Shown here piece after piece: positions 51,941-61,083 of a stretch of DNA of 64,000 bases. The stretch is from contig NZ_JACWFH010000006.1 in the NCBI RefSeq assembly GCF_019749255.1, forward strand, positions 1 to 64,000, read 5' to 3'. The DNA comes from Mesobacillus maritimus (GTDB lineage: Bacteria; Bacillota; Bacilli; Bacillales; Cytobacillaceae). The notes beneath the pieces were generated by a model, which saw nothing but the letters and a program-made list of their open reading frames with translations, was not told the DNA's origin and did no database searches. Numbering within the stretch: position 1 is the first letter of the stretch; the number at the start of each line of letters is the position of its first letter. A program made the position numbers and the translations under genes.

Positions 51941-53149
51941 TTATTGTTCGATAATATTTCTAACAAACAATTGCTTATTTGTATGAGCAAGTGTACTTAC
52001 TATGGCTAGTAATAGCCCTGAAAGAACGAATACGACTCTAATCCCCAACATATCTGCTAGTAGTCCCATAACAAGAGAACCAACGCCAAACATTCCAGTT
52101 CCAATAGCACTTAATGAAGTGTAAACCGTTGACAATTGCTCTTTTGAAACGCTAGTTTGTATAACTGTTTGTTGTGGGATGTTTTTAATTTGTCCAAAAA
52201 GCCCTACACAGAGCGATAAAAGCAAAGCGATGATTGGAATGCTGTTTATGCTAAATAGGAATGTACCTAAGAAACTTAGGAATGAACCAACAAAAATAAA
52301 GGTTCCTAATTTTTTTTCAATAAATGAAGAAAATTTAATACAGTAAACACTTCCTAAAATTAACCCTAAAAAGAAGGCACCATTAATATTTCCCCACCAT
52401 TTTTCATCAACGTTTAGTCCATCGTTGACAAACACATATAATATTGCAGCTATCCAAACCGTTCCTGCAATTGTTTCGAAAAAATCTATCCAAGCAATCC
52501 TTCTTAATACTGGAGTGTTAAATAAAGTTATCCAACCCTCTTTAATCTGTTCTAGTTTCCCTTTTGGCTCAGTTCTTTTTTGATTTACACTTTCTAAAAA
52601 ACAGAGCAAAATGCTGGCAATTACGAACAAACCTCCCACTAACCAAACCAGTTGTTGTGGGCTCATAATAATTAGAAATAAACTTCCTATGAACCACATA
52701 GCTGCTTGTATAACCTGTGTAACAGTTTCTGCAATTCCATTTGCTTGAACTAAATGTTGAGGTTTGACGTAGTGTGGAATCAATGTCTGTCTTATTGGAT
52801 TTGCACATCCATCAAGAAAAGCAATCCACCCAATTATTAAAAAGATTAAATAATAATTTGATGCGGTTATTCCAATTAACATAATGCCTAGAATAAAAAG
52901 GAAAATTGTTTTTCCAATTTGCGAACCAGCCATTAACCATTTAAGATTAACTCTCCCAGTTAAAAGAGGTGTGACCAGACTAGATAAAAACATTGAAGAA
53001 GTAATCGTAAATGGCACAAATGATGATGCGGTTGCAGAACCTGTTAATGCAAAAATCGTACTAATAACACTAACCATATATAATACATCGCCAATATTAG
53101 CGAGCGATTGACCCAATAGTAATAAAGAAAAGTTTTTATTCAATTTCAT
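51941..53149 (-). CDS. MFS transporter bounded by two cassette-type repeats
   Basis: A 402-residue, 12-helix major facilitator: NFSLLLLGQSLANIGDVLYM at helix 1, FLDGCANPIRQTLIPHYVKP in the 4-5 loop, and SKEQLSTVYTSLSAIGTGMF in helix 10-11 resemble macrolide-efflux-type (MefA-like/YfiS) permeases. Probably a drug exporter. It points the same way as, and is flanked 3' by R11 and 5' by R12, exactly the layout of the small-gene tract at 27-36 kb. Its A+T content appears higher than that of the neighbouring catabolic genes, suggesting acquisition. Confidence 0.87.
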   Translation of the reverse strand: MKLNKNFSLLLLGQSLANIGDVLYMVSVISTIFALTGSATASSFVPFTITSSMFLSSLVTPLLTGRVNLKWLMAGSQIGKTIFLFILGIMLIGITASNYYLIFLIIGWIAFLDGCANPIRQTLIPHYVKPQHLVQANGIAETVTQVIQAAMWFIGSLFLIIMSPQQLVWLVGGLFVIASILLCFLESVNQKRTEPKGKLEQIKEGWITLFNTPVLRRIAWIDFFETIAGTVWIAAILYVFVNDGLNVDEKWWGNINGAFFLGLILGSVYCIKFSSFIEKKLGTFIFVGSFLSFLGTFLFSINSIPIIALLLSLCVGLFGQIKNIPQQTVIQTSVSKEQLSTVYTSLSAIGTGMFGVGSLVMGLLADMLGIRVVFVLSGLLLAIVSTLAHTNKQLFVRNIIEQ

Positions 53150-53394
53150 TTTATATCCCCCAATATTTGAATTGAATGTTGAATGTTGTCTGGATAGGGG
53201 AATTTTAAATTGGACTGTTCATTAAATTTTTACTCCTTTCATAGATCGGATAAATCTGGGGGATAGATTTATCACAAATTTTTAACATCATGTTTATTTG
53301 AATTTTAGCATAATTCATACGTATAATAACAATATATTTAAAATTCCTTAAACAACCCACTCTTGTTAATGTAAGATGCTCCTTTTGTTCAATA

Positions 53395-53460
53395 AAGAAT
53401 TCAACAAAAAAGGTGGTTAATCCTTTTGGATCAACGCACCCGTTACTCTAAGTACATTTC
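53395..53460 (-). repeat. Cassette-type repeat R12
   Basis: GAATTCAACAAAAAAGGTGG, TTAATCCTTTTGGATCAACG and CACCCGTTACTCTAAGTAC form the fullest copy, nearly identical to R5 and R9. The hairpin is GGTTAATCC / GGATCAAC. Confidence 0.85.
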
Positions 53461-53487
53461 TTCATAAACTCATATCTTAAACAAAAG

Positions 53488-53532
53488 CGGGTGACAGGCA
53501 CCAACCAAAATCTGGAAAGTGCCTGTCACCCG
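53488..53532. repeat. Hairpin repeat (GTGACAGGCAC family), terminator of sigma-54 operon
   Basis: CGGGTGACAGGCAC and GTGCCTGTCACCCG form a perfect 14-bp stem around 17 bases, then TTTTCTT. It sits six bases from the mmsA stop. Confidence 0.85.
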
Positions 53533-53537
53533 TTTTC

Positions 53538-54995
53538 TTAGTGACGTGCAGTTAGCATTTTACGTCTTGTGTAGAATTCGACTCCGTCTGTACCGTTTGC
53601 ATGAAGGTCTCCATAGAATGAGTTCTTCCATCCGGAGAATGGGAAGAAGGCCATCGGTGCTGGAACTCCGATGTTTACGCCAAGCATGCCCACTTCAATA
53701 TTTTCTCTGAAATAGCGAACCGCTTTTGCGCTGTCTGTAAATAAGCAAGCGCCATTTCCAAAGTCCGACTGATTGGTTAATTCGATCGCTTCTTCTAAGC
53801 TGTCTACGCGAACAATCGAAAGAACTGGTGCAAAGATTTCTTCTTTCCAAATTCTCATTGAAGGATTCACATTGTCAAAGATAGTTGGTCCAATGAAGTA
53901 GCCCTCCTCATGGTACGCTTCATCTTTTCGGCCATCGCGAATGAGGGTCGCTCCTTCTTGTTCGCCAATTTCAATATAGTTTGCTGTTCTTTCCTTGTTT
54001 TCCTGGCGAATGACTGGGCCTAAGAAAACATCTTCATCCAAACCGTTTCCGATTGTGATTTCATTTGCTTTTTCGTTTAGCTTGGCGATTAACTGATCAG
54101 CTACATCCCCAACAGCAACTACGACAGAACATGCCATACATCTTTCTCCGGCAGAACCATAGCTAGCAGCAATGATTTCTTTTACAGATGCATCAAGGTC
54201 GGCATCTGGCATAACGATGGAATGGTTCTTTGCTCCTGCTAACGCTTGAACGCGCTTGCCATTTGCAGCTGCACTTTTATAAATATATTCAGCAACAGGT
54301 TGTGAGCCTACGAAAGAAATCGCCGGAACATCCTTGTGATCCAATAAACCGTTCACGATATCATGCGCGCCATGAACAATATTGAAGACTCCGTCTGGTA
54401 ATCCTGCTTCTGTAAACAATTCTGCTAGACGATTGGCAAGGATTGGCGTACGTTCAGATGGCTTTAGTACAAATGTGTTACCACAAGCGATTGCAAGCGG
54501 GAACATCCAACAAGGCACCATCATTGGGAAGTTAAATGGCGTAATGCCACCAATGACCCCTACTGGATAACGGTACATGCCTGATTCGATATCTGTCGCA
54601 ATATCAGGAAGTTGTTTTCCCATCATCAAGGATGGTGCACCTGCTGCGAATTCTACGCATTCAATTCCACGTTGAACTTCACCGTATGCCTCTTTGAAGC
54701 TTTTTCCATTTTCCTTGGTGATCAAGGTTGCCAGCTCATCCCAATTGTCGACTAATAATTGTTGATATTTAAATAGAATACGAGCGCGCTTTGGTACAGG
54801 TGTTTTGCTCCATGTTTTAAACGCTTCCTTTGCGACTTGTACCGCCTCATCTAAATCTTCACGCGTGGAGATTGGTACTCGTGCAAGCTCTTCTCCTGTT
54901 GCCGGATTTGGCACGATGTCATATTTTTCTGTTTGGGATTCAACCCATTTTCCATTTACAAAGTTCTTTAGTGTTTGAGTAGATGTTGTTGTCAT
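53538..54995 (-). CDS. mmsA: CoA-acylating (methyl)malonate-semialdehyde dehydrogenase
   Basis: A 485-residue aldehyde dehydrogenase. The catalytic cysteine is in [16 protein letters not shown], and the NAD-binding [20 protein letters not shown] plus [17 protein letters not shown] are typical of MmsA/IolA. It turns malonate or methylmalonate semialdehyde plus CoA into acetyl- or propionyl-CoA with CO2 loss. ATG 54995 is chosen because GAGAGGGG lies at good distance; the earlier ATG is too close to it. Last gene of the ADH-GntP-MmsA operon, 47 bases after the permease. Confidence 0.92.
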   Translation of the reverse strand: MTTTSTQTLKNFVNGKWVESQTEKYDIVPNPATGEELARVPISTREDLDEAVQVAKEAFKTWSKTPVPKRARILFKYQQLLVDNWDELATLITKENGKSFKEAYGEVQRGIECVEFAAGAPSLMMGKQLPDIATDIESGMYRYPVGVIGGITPFNFPMMVPCWMFPLAIACGNTFVLKPSERTPILANRLAELFTEAGLPDGVFNIVHGAHDIVNGLLDHKDVPAISFVGSQPVAEYIYKSAAANGKRVQALAGAKNHSIVMPDADLDASVKEIIAASYGSAGERCMACSVVVAVGDVADQLIAKLNEKANEITIGNGLDEDVFLGPVIRQENKERTANYIEIGEQEGATLIRDGRKDEAYHEEGYFIGPTIFDNVNPSMRIWKEEIFAPVLSIVRVDSLEEAIELTNQSDFGNGACLFTDSAKAVRYFRENIEVGMLGVNIGVPAPMAFFPFSGWKNSFYGDLHANGTDGVEFYTRRKMLTARH

Positions 54996-55042
54996 TTTCA
55001 TTTCCCCTCTCATTTGTTCAATTTCATAAAGTTATTAAAATA

Positions 55043-56389
55043 TTAAAATATGGAATAGAGTAATACGGCCAGAGCCAATACAATTGTCGGCATAACCACG
55101 CTTAGAATGAAAATTGGACCATAAGAGCGTTTATGCGATTCTCCACAAATAGCGCGAATGGTTGTGACAACATAGCCATTATGTGGAAGTGAATCCAATC
55201 CACCCGATGCAAGTGCCGAAATTCGGTGCATGGCACCTGGATCTAACCCTTGTGCTAAATACAATGGTGACAAAATTGGCAAGGCAATTCCAAGGCCACC
55301 TGAAGCGGAACCAGTAATCCCGCATATAAGCGTAACTGCAATGGCCAAGCCCATTAATGGGGGTCCAGGAAGATTCACAAGACCATCGACCACTGTATTA
55401 AATGCACCTACTTGGGCCGCTACACTTCCAAAGCCTACAACTGCACAAGTATTTGCTGCAGCTATTAATGCATCTTGTGACCCTTTTGCCAAAGCGGACC
55501 AAAAATCCTGCAAAAATTTAAACATTAATACACAAGCCAAGAAAATTCCACTTGCTAATGAAATGAGTGCCGCACCTGTTGAAGAGGTGAAGTTTGAAAT
55601 GGTATTCAACAGAACAATAACAGAAACGAGCGGTAGTATCGCAAAAAGGATATGCGGAAGCTCCTTTCCTTCTCCCTTCGGCCCCGGCTTTTGCGCTTCT
55701 AGTTCTTCCGCAAGCGCGGCTGCAGATTCATTTGAAGCAGGCTGATTTGGAAGCGAGAATGTTTCGCCATTTTGAACAGCCTTTTTAACCATTTTCCCTA
55801 ACAAAATTCCGCCAACCACCATAATGATTAGAGCCATCAATACCCCAATGATTCCTCCAGCGGTAGGCTTCGTTCCAAAATATTCAGTTGGAATCAGGTT
55901 CTGGATTTCAGGAGAACCTGGCGCCGTCATCGTAAATGAGATGGACCCAAACACTAATGCGGCCGGAATAAAACGGTGCGGAAGATTTGCGACTCTGAAT
56001 AAGGAAACCGCAATTGGATAAACAGCAAAGCCGACAACGAACAAGCTTACTCCGCCATAAGTCATCACGGCAGCTGCTGCTACAACGGCGAATACAGCTC
56101 GAGAAGGTCCGAGTGTATTTTTTACCCAGTTTGCAATGCTGTCCGCGGCTTTCGTTTCTTGCATAATTTTCCCGAAAATCGCACCTAATAGGAAAATTAA
56201 GAACCATGACTTGAAATACCCCGTAAATCCTGTCATATAGTGATCCGTCATAGCTGTTTCAAGATTTAAACCACCTGTCAATGCCACAAGAATCGCACTT
56301 ATGATTGCCGCGACAATGATATTAATCCCCTTCATCGTTAAATACATTAATAGAATTAGTGAAGCGATCAGACCAAACATCCCTAACAC
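55043..56389 (-). CDS. GntP-family carboxylate permease
   Basis: A 448-residue, polytopic (about 12-14 helices) transporter. MTYGGVSLFVVGFAVYPIAV, LVFGSISFTMTAPGSPEIQN and GLGIALPILSPLYLAQG are typical of GntP/BenE-like gluconate or hydroxy-acid permeases. A charged cytoplasmic loop (AEELEAQKPGPKGEGKELPH) splits the two halves. Its position between an iron alcohol dehydrogenase and MmsA suggests uptake of a small hydroxy acid such as 3-hydroxypropionate or 3-hydroxyisobutyrate; this is inference. Confidence 0.88.
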   Translation of the reverse strand: MLGMFGLIASLILLMYLTMKGINIIVAAIISAILVALTGGLNLETAMTDHYMTGFTGYFKSWFLIFLLGAIFGKIMQETKAADSIANWVKNTLGPSRAVFAVVAAAAVMTYGGVSLFVVGFAVYPIAVSLFRVANLPHRFIPAALVFGSISFTMTAPGSPEIQNLIPTEYFGTKPTAGGIIGVLMALIIMVVGGILLGKMVKKAVQNGETFSLPNQPASNESAAALAEELEAQKPGPKGEGKELPHILFAILPLVSVIVLLNTISNFTSSTGAALISLASGIFLACVLMFKFLQDFWSALAKGSQDALIAAANTCAVVGFGSVAAQVGAFNTVVDGLVNLPGPPLMGLAIAVTLICGITGSASGGLGIALPILSPLYLAQGLDPGAMHRISALASGGLDSLPHNGYVVTTIRAICGESHKRSYGPIFILSVVMPTIVLALAVLLYSIF

Positions 56390-56418
56390 ATTGATTCCCC
56401 CGTTCCCTTAGCCAAGCC

Positions 56419-57615
56419 TTATATCACTTTTTCTTCTGTGCTGAATTGGTACGCATAACACTTGTGATAAAGTTCAACTAATTCAGTAAACGTTGGCACC
56501 TTTGGATTATTGCCTGGGCTTCCACTATCAATGGCGTCGAAGGCCATTTTCTCCACCACATTTTCAAACGCCTGTTGGTCAATTCCCCATCCCTTCAGAT
56601 TTGGGATATTTAATTGAAGACAAAGGTTCTTAACTGATTGAACCGCCACTTCTGCCGCATCTTCATTGGAAAGGCTTTCATTCTTATGGTCGAAAATCCT
56701 TCCAATATCAGCTAAGCGATCGATACATGCCTCTTTACTAAATTCAAGCACTGCTGGTAGAAGCATGGCATTAGAGATACCATGCGGAACATGGAATAGT
56801 GCACCAATTGGTCTACTCATCCCATGAACTAGACAAACAGATGCATTGGTAAACGCCATTCCTGCTTGGTAAGAGCCTAGAGACATTGATTCACGGGCAT
56901 CGACATTCTCTCCATCATTGTAAGCGGTTAACAAATTAGAGATAATGAGTTTCATCGCCGATAAAGCAAGTGTATCCGTCATAGGGTGCGCCTTTTTCGA
57001 AAGATATGCTTCAATCGCATGGCTCAGTGCATCTACCCCTGTGGCTGCTGTCACATTCTTTGGAGAAGAAAGCGTTAATAACGGATCCACAATGGCCACA
57101 TCTGGCATAAAGGCAGGCTGTTTGATCATCATTTTTACATCATTCGATGTATTGGTAATGACCGTTACATCGGTTGCCTCCGAACCTGTTCCGGCAGTGG
57201 TTGGAATCGCTATGTGTGGGACCGGACTGTTTTCAGCAATCTTTTTCCCACCCATATAGTCGCCTATGTATCCATCGTTTGTCGCCAGGACTGCAATTGC
57301 CTTCGCGGTATCAAGGCAGCTTCCCCCACCAAGAGAAATGACTAGCTCACATTGCTCTCTTTTTAGGATATTTAATGCTTCCGCCACATACTGATCTGTT
57401 GGTTCAGAGTTCACTCCAAGATATACCTGACTCTGTACGCCTTCTTTTTGCAGTTGCTGCTGGCAATCCTTGACATAGCCAAGGCTTTCCATAATTTTGT
57501 CACTGATTATCAGCGCTTTTTTTCCCTTAAGTGCTGCTTCCATTCCTACATTTTGAAAGGCGTTTCGCCCATAGTAGGTTGTTTTTGGTGTTCGTAAAAT
57601 TGCAAAATTCTCCAC
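56419..57615 (-). CDS. Iron-containing alcohol dehydrogenase
   Basis: A 398-residue type III dehydrogenase. SLGGGSCLDTAKAIAVL binds the nucleotide, and the iron site lies in GVDALSHAIEAYLS and VHGMSRPIGALFHVPHGISN (three His visible). It would oxidise the imported hydroxy acid or alcohol to a semialdehyde, which MmsA then converts to an acyl-CoA. First gene of the operon, 29 bases before gntP. AGGGGTGAATACACAGTG precedes its start. A sigma-54 promoter lies 40 bases upstream. Confidence 0.92.
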   Translation of the reverse strand: MENFAILRTPKTTYYGRNAFQNVGMEAALKGKKALIISDKIMESLGYVKDCQQQLQKEGVQSQVYLGVNSEPTDQYVAEALNILKREQCELVISLGGGSCLDTAKAIAVLATNDGYIGDYMGGKKIAENSPVPHIAIPTTAGTGSEATDVTVITNTSNDVKMMIKQPAFMPDVAIVDPLLTLSSPKNVTAATGVDALSHAIEAYLSKKAHPMTDTLALSAMKLIISNLLTAYNDGENVDARESMSLGSYQAGMAFTNASVCLVHGMSRPIGALFHVPHGISNAMLLPAVLEFSKEACIDRLADIGRIFDHKNESLSNEDAAEVAVQSVKNLCLQLNIPNLKGWGIDQQAFENVVEKMAFDAIDSGSPGNNPKVPTFTELVELYHKCYAYQFSTEEKVI

Positions 57616-57654
57616 TGTGTATTCACCCCTTGTTTATTTGTCACTTTTCTTAGT

Positions 57655-57671
57655 TGCAAGAAGCGTGCCAA
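57655..57671 (-). promoter_or_regulatory. Sigma-54 (-24/-12) promoter
   Basis: The minus strand reads TTGGCACGCTTCTTGCA, a near-perfect match to the sigma-54 consensus TGGCACG-N4-TTGCW, about 40 bases upstream of the dehydrogenase start. The neighbouring regulator is a sigma-54 activator. Confidence 0.9.
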
Positions 57672-57711
57672 CTTGAAAAAGGGATAAACTAGGCATTTTT
57701 TCAGTTTTGAT

Positions 57712-57761
57712 GTGTAGTCACTACACTACAGTTGTAGGAATGTTGTAGTGTTATCACTACA
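57712..57761. promoter_or_regulatory. Palindromic upstream activator sites
   Basis: GTGTAGTCACTACAC (57712-57726) is a perfect palindrome, and TGTAGTG-TTAT-CACTACA (57744-57761) a second. An overlapping CTACA-GT-TGTAG lies at 57726-57737. They sit 40-90 bases upstream of the -24 box, where bacterial enhancer-binding proteins dock. Confidence 0.75.
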
Positions 57762-57793
57762 CAAATGGTAAAAATCTGCCTTTTTTGGAGAAA

Positions 57794-59608
57794 TTATTGG
57801 ATTCTATGTTTCTTAAGTTTCTGATAGAGCGTTGTTCGATGAATGCCCAGTATTTCTGCTGCCTTTGATTTGTTTCCACCGGCATTTTTTAACGCTTGAA
57901 TAATCACTTCTTTTTCACGTTTATTGCCATTGTTACGCGCTTCTTCTAGTAAGGATTGAGATTGAACAACTGGCTCCTTTTCATTTGAAATCTGCTTCTC
58001 CCTCATCGAAGACGGCAAATGATGGATGTCAATCACGTCTCCGTCCACCAGTGTGACAAGTCTTTCAATGGAATTGACCATCTCGCGAATATTTCCTCGC
58101 CATGAATAATGACAAAACGCAGCTACTGCCTCAGACGTAAAGGTTTTTACTGGAACCTGATACTTTTCGCAAACCTCTTTCAAGTAATACGCGAGTAGGA
58201 TTGGGATATCACTTTTTCGTTCGCGAAGTGGCGGGATATGGAGCTGGATAATATTTAATCGGTAAAATAAATCCTCCCGGAATTCACCTTGATTGACCAT
58301 TTCTTTTAGATCGCGATTGGTCGCACAGACAATTCGAACATGAATCTGATACTTACTGATTCCTCCGACCCTCTCGACCTCTCGTTCCTGCAATACCCTA
58401 AGCAGCTTCGTTTGCATGACAAGTGGCATTTCCCCAATCTCATCAAGAAAAATGGTTCCGTTTTGGGCAAGCTCAAATTTTCCTGGCTTTCCGCCTTTTC
58501 TCGCACCTGTGAAGGCTCCTTCTTCATAACCAAACAGTTCTGACTCAAACAAGTGCTCAGGGATCGCGCCACAGTTGACACTGATAAACGGTCCGGTTGA
58601 GAACGGACTTAAATGATGGATGCTTTTGGCAAACATTTCTTTTCCGGTTCCGCTTTCTCCCGTAATCAACACGGTTGCTAGCGTTCGCGCCGATCTCCTT
58701 GCATCTCGTTTCACCTTTAAAATTTCTTCACTCTCCCCTATAATCTCGTCCATTGTAAGGCGGCTGTCCTTTTCTTTTTTTAAGGTTAGTAGCTCTTTCT
58801 TCGGCTCGTTTTTTCGATATTCTTCCTGTAGCCGTTCAAAGATTCGATAGACTTCCGTTACCCCTTCAAAGATTAGCATCCCTATGGCACCTGTTACTCG
58901 ACCATTCCGCCATATAGGGATTCTGTGCACGACCATTTCTTGGCCCTGAATCTTTTGCACGACGCCTCGTTCAGGAATACCTGTTTTGACAGTTACATGA
59001 AGATTCGTATTGTCGATCACCTCCGTTACATGCCTTCCAATCGCATCTTCCCGTTTGACTCCTGTGAACCGGCTGTAGGCTTCATTAAATTCCAGCAAAA
59101 CACCATTTTCATCAACAACGGCGATTCCTTCGTAAGCGCTTTCTAATATCACATGAAGAGCATCTGCAGTGTTTTGCCTTTGCTCCAATTTGTATATATA
59201 TTTAAAGAACCCATCGAGTACATCTCGAATTGTAATCAAACCGACGAGTCTTCCCTGCTCATCCAAAACAGGCATCGTGTTTTCAGTGTGCGAAATAACA
59301 TCCAACAAAGAATCATCTGGCTTTACAAAAGCCGGATTCGTCATCAATGCTCTTCCAACAGTTGCTTCTGGGCATTTGGTTTTCAAGAGTACCTTAATTA
59401 GTGCATTTAACGTCACCATTCCTAAAAACACATGATTCTCATCCACCACAGGTAGACCCCCAACATGAAGCTCTTCCATCTTCTCGGAAGCTTTTTGAAC
59501 TGTATCATTCTCCCAAAGACAATAAGGGCTTGGCGTCATCCAATATTTCACCTGCAGAAGCTCTTGTTTTTGCTGAGCTTTTTCCAGTCTAAATCCTAGC
59601 TTATTCAA
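57794..59608 (-). CDS. Sigma-54-dependent activator with CBS, PAS, AAA+ and Fis domains
   Basis: About 604 residues. Two CBS motifs (YWMTPSPYCLWENDTVQKAS; MTNPAFVKPDDSLLDVISHT) span about 25-140. A PAS domain follows (about 150-270, EGIAVVDENGVLLEFNEAYS). The AAA+ core has Walker A GESGTGKEMFAKSIHH and the sigma-54-contacting GAFTGA loop (YEEGAFTGARKG). A Fis helix-turn-helix (GNKSKAAEILGIHRTTLYQK) ends the protein. I prefer the TTG at 59608 (GGGGGGAAGATC before it), because further upstream the frame enters a dispersed hairpin repeat. CBS pairs often bind adenine nucleotides, so energy state may tune the adjacent operon. Confidence 0.88.
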   Translation of the reverse strand: MNKLGFRLEKAQQKQELLQVKYWMTPSPYCLWENDTVQKASEKMEELHVGGLPVVDENHVFLGMVTLNALIKVLLKTKCPEATVGRALMTNPAFVKPDDSLLDVISHTENTMPVLDEQGRLVGLITIRDVLDGFFKYIYKLEQRQNTADALHVILESAYEGIAVVDENGVLLEFNEAYSRFTGVKREDAIGRHVTEVIDNTNLHVTVKTGIPERGVVQKIQGQEMVVHRIPIWRNGRVTGAIGMLIFEGVTEVYRIFERLQEEYRKNEPKKELLTLKKEKDSRLTMDEIIGESEEILKVKRDARRSARTLATVLITGESGTGKEMFAKSIHHLSPFSTGPFISVNCGAIPEHLFESELFGYEEGAFTGARKGGKPGKFELAQNGTIFLDEIGEMPLVMQTKLLRVLQEREVERVGGISKYQIHVRIVCATNRDLKEMVNQGEFREDLFYRLNIIQLHIPPLRERKSDIPILLAYYLKEVCEKYQVPVKTFTSEAVAAFCHYSWRGNIREMVNSIERLVTLVDGDVIDIHHLPSSMREKQISNEKEPVVQSQSLLEEARNNGNKREKEVIIQALKNAGGNKSKAAEILGIHRTTLYQKLKKHRIQ

Positions 59609-59631
59609 AGATCTTCCCCCCATTTGTCCGG

Positions 59632-59697
59632 GACAGAGGGACAGGCACCTTGTCCCACCGTTTGAAACCAATCGGACAGTGTACCTGTCCCTCTGTC
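59632..59697. repeat. Hairpin repeat (GGGACAGG variant) at the regulator's 5' end
   Basis: GACAGAGGGACAGG and CCTGTCCCTCTGTC form a perfect 14-bp stem with a long loop, 24 bases upstream of the TTG start of the activator gene. The right half matches 24774-24800. Confidence 0.8.
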
Positions 59698-59800
59698 TTC
59701 CTTGTCATAACTCTTTATTTAATAATTTTTATTTATTTTACCATATCCTTTTCCAGTAATGTGGTCTTAAACGTATAAGCATTAGACTGAAAAAGAATAA

Positions 59801-59827
59801 GGCGAACGTAGAGTTTACTAGTTCGCC
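59801..59827 (-). terminator. Terminator of the DGC-domain gene
   Basis: GGCGAAC and GTTCGCC form a 7-bp stem; on the minus strand it is followed by TTATTCTTTTTC, 68 bases past the stop at 59895. Confidence 0.65.
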
Positions 59828-59894
59828 AGATTTACACATACACGTTCATTTAATCATCAAAAGGTTCGATCCCATGCTTAAAATTAGTGTCCAA

Positions 59895-60260
59895 TCATTC
59901 ACCTTCAAGGCGTTCCCTAATCTGTTTGTAAGCCTTCAAGGTACGTTCTGGGTCCGGGTCTACCCCTTTCTTTTTAGGTACATCGAAGTTCGATAAGACA
60001 AAATGGTGTTTCGCTTGAAGATCATGTCTAGTTAGGATGTGTTTGCAGCATTCTAATGGACACCCATCTACCGCAATAATCTCTCGCCCAGACTTCGCTG
60101 TTACAACTAGCGGTTTTACATCCCCACCTACCCCGGCGATACACGACATTTCGGCAACCTTTTCTCTGTCCATTTTAATTGCGATTGAGTTCGCAGTCTG
60201 TGCAGCTGAGGAACAGCCTGAACAAGAATACACTAATGGCAATACGTTTTTTTTCATCAT
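59895..60260 (-). CDS. Putative zinc-binding DGC-domain protein
   Basis: A 121-residue cysteine-rich protein: PLVYSCSGCSSAAQTANSIA, AEMSCIAGVGGD and VDGCPLECCKHILTR follow the DGC (Asp-Gly-Cys) family pattern, thought to bind zinc or an iron-sulfur group. Role unknown; some members lie near anaerobic or redox genes. ATG 60260 has GGGAGAGAGG just upstream; the longer frame does not. Single gene with its own terminator. Confidence 0.82.
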   Translation of the reverse strand: MMKKNVLPLVYSCSGCSSAAQTANSIAIKMDREKVAEMSCIAGVGGDVKPLVVTAKSGREIIAVDGCPLECCKHILTRHDLQAKHHFVLSNFDVPKKKGVDPDPERTLKAYKQIRERLEGE

Positions 60261-60524
60261 AAACCTCTCTCCCATCAACCAATTTTTTAGCAAAATTCCC
60301 TATTTCCATTTAACAAATGTTGGATTATAAATCGCATTATAGTTTGTTTATTTATAATAATCTGTAAACAATCTCACACTTGAACATTCGTAAAATAAAT
60401 AAGTTCGATGGGAAACAAGAATCACACAGACTAACCTTTCCTTCCTTGAGGTACCATTCCTTATTGTTTATAAGATTTCTTTTCGCTAAAATGGATTTGT
60501 ACATAAATGATGAGGAGTGAAAAC

Positions 60525-60947
60525 ATGGCTATTGATGTTTATCTTGTTTTTAATGGGAACTGCCGAGAAGCTGTCGAATATTATGCGAAAGTGTTTAAAA
60601 CAGAAGTTACTCAACTGATGACGTTTGGCGAGACACCACAAAACCCAGAATACCCGCTTCCTGAGGAAGCAAAGCATCGAGTCATGCACGCACGGCTTAT
60701 CATTGATGGACGCACTGTTATGTTTTCAGATACGTTCCCGGGACAGCCATTTGTTGAAGGCAACAACATCACACTTGCATTAATTAGCAAGGATATGGAT
60801 GAAATTAAGTCTTGGTACGAGCAATTAAAAGAAGGCGGCACCGTGGGAATGGAACTTCAAGAAACGTTTTGGAGCAAGCTCTACGGACAAGTTACCGATA
60901 AATTTGGCATCCATTGGCAATTGAGCCATGATGGCGAAACGGCATAG
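60525..60947 (+). CDS. VOC-family protein, PhnB-like
   Basis: A 140-residue glyoxalase/bleomycin-resistance fold protein: DVYLVFNGNCREAVEYYAKV at the N terminus, HARLIIDGRTVMFSDTFPGQ in the middle and FWSKLYGQVTDKFGIHWQLS near the end are the PhnB/DUF1338-like pattern. Catalytic role unclear; several members bind no metal. GAGGAGTGAAAAC precedes ATG 60525. Monocistronic, with a strong terminator behind it. Confidence 0.87.
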   Translation: MAIDVYLVFNGNCREAVEYYAKVFKTEVTQLMTFGETPQNPEYPLPEEAKHRVMHARLIIDGRTVMFSDTFPGQPFVEGNNITLALISKDMDEIKSWYEQLKEGGTVGMELQETFWSKLYGQVTDKFGIHWQLSHDGETA

Positions 60948-61011
60948 TAAAAAATTTGAAAAGCATTTTACATTAAATTTGATTTCACAGGATTAACACT
61001 AAATAGGTAGC

Positions 61012-61050
61012 ACGCAAATAAGCTCAGAGTTTCTCTGAGCTTATTTGCGT
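61012..61050. terminator. Strong bidirectional terminator, 18-bp arms
   Basis: ACGCAAATAAGCTCAGAG and its exact complement around a TTT loop, followed by TTTTATT, between convergent genes. Confidence 0.92.
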
Positions 61051-61083
61051 TTTATTAAAGGAAGAATCCACTGAGTAAGAAAC

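Larger units (their letters stand above)
53150..53537. other. Gap with promoter of MFS gene, repeat R12 and a hairpin repeat
   Basis: The left half is very A+T-rich and holds the MFS promoter. R12 is at 53395-53460 and the GTGACAGGCACC hairpin at 53488-53532 next to the mmsA stop. No gene. Confidence 0.5.

Noticed and set aside
59609-59671. Longer start for the sigma-54 activator
   Set aside because: The extension translates the dispersed hairpin repeat, so the TTG at 59608 with GGGGGGA is more credible.
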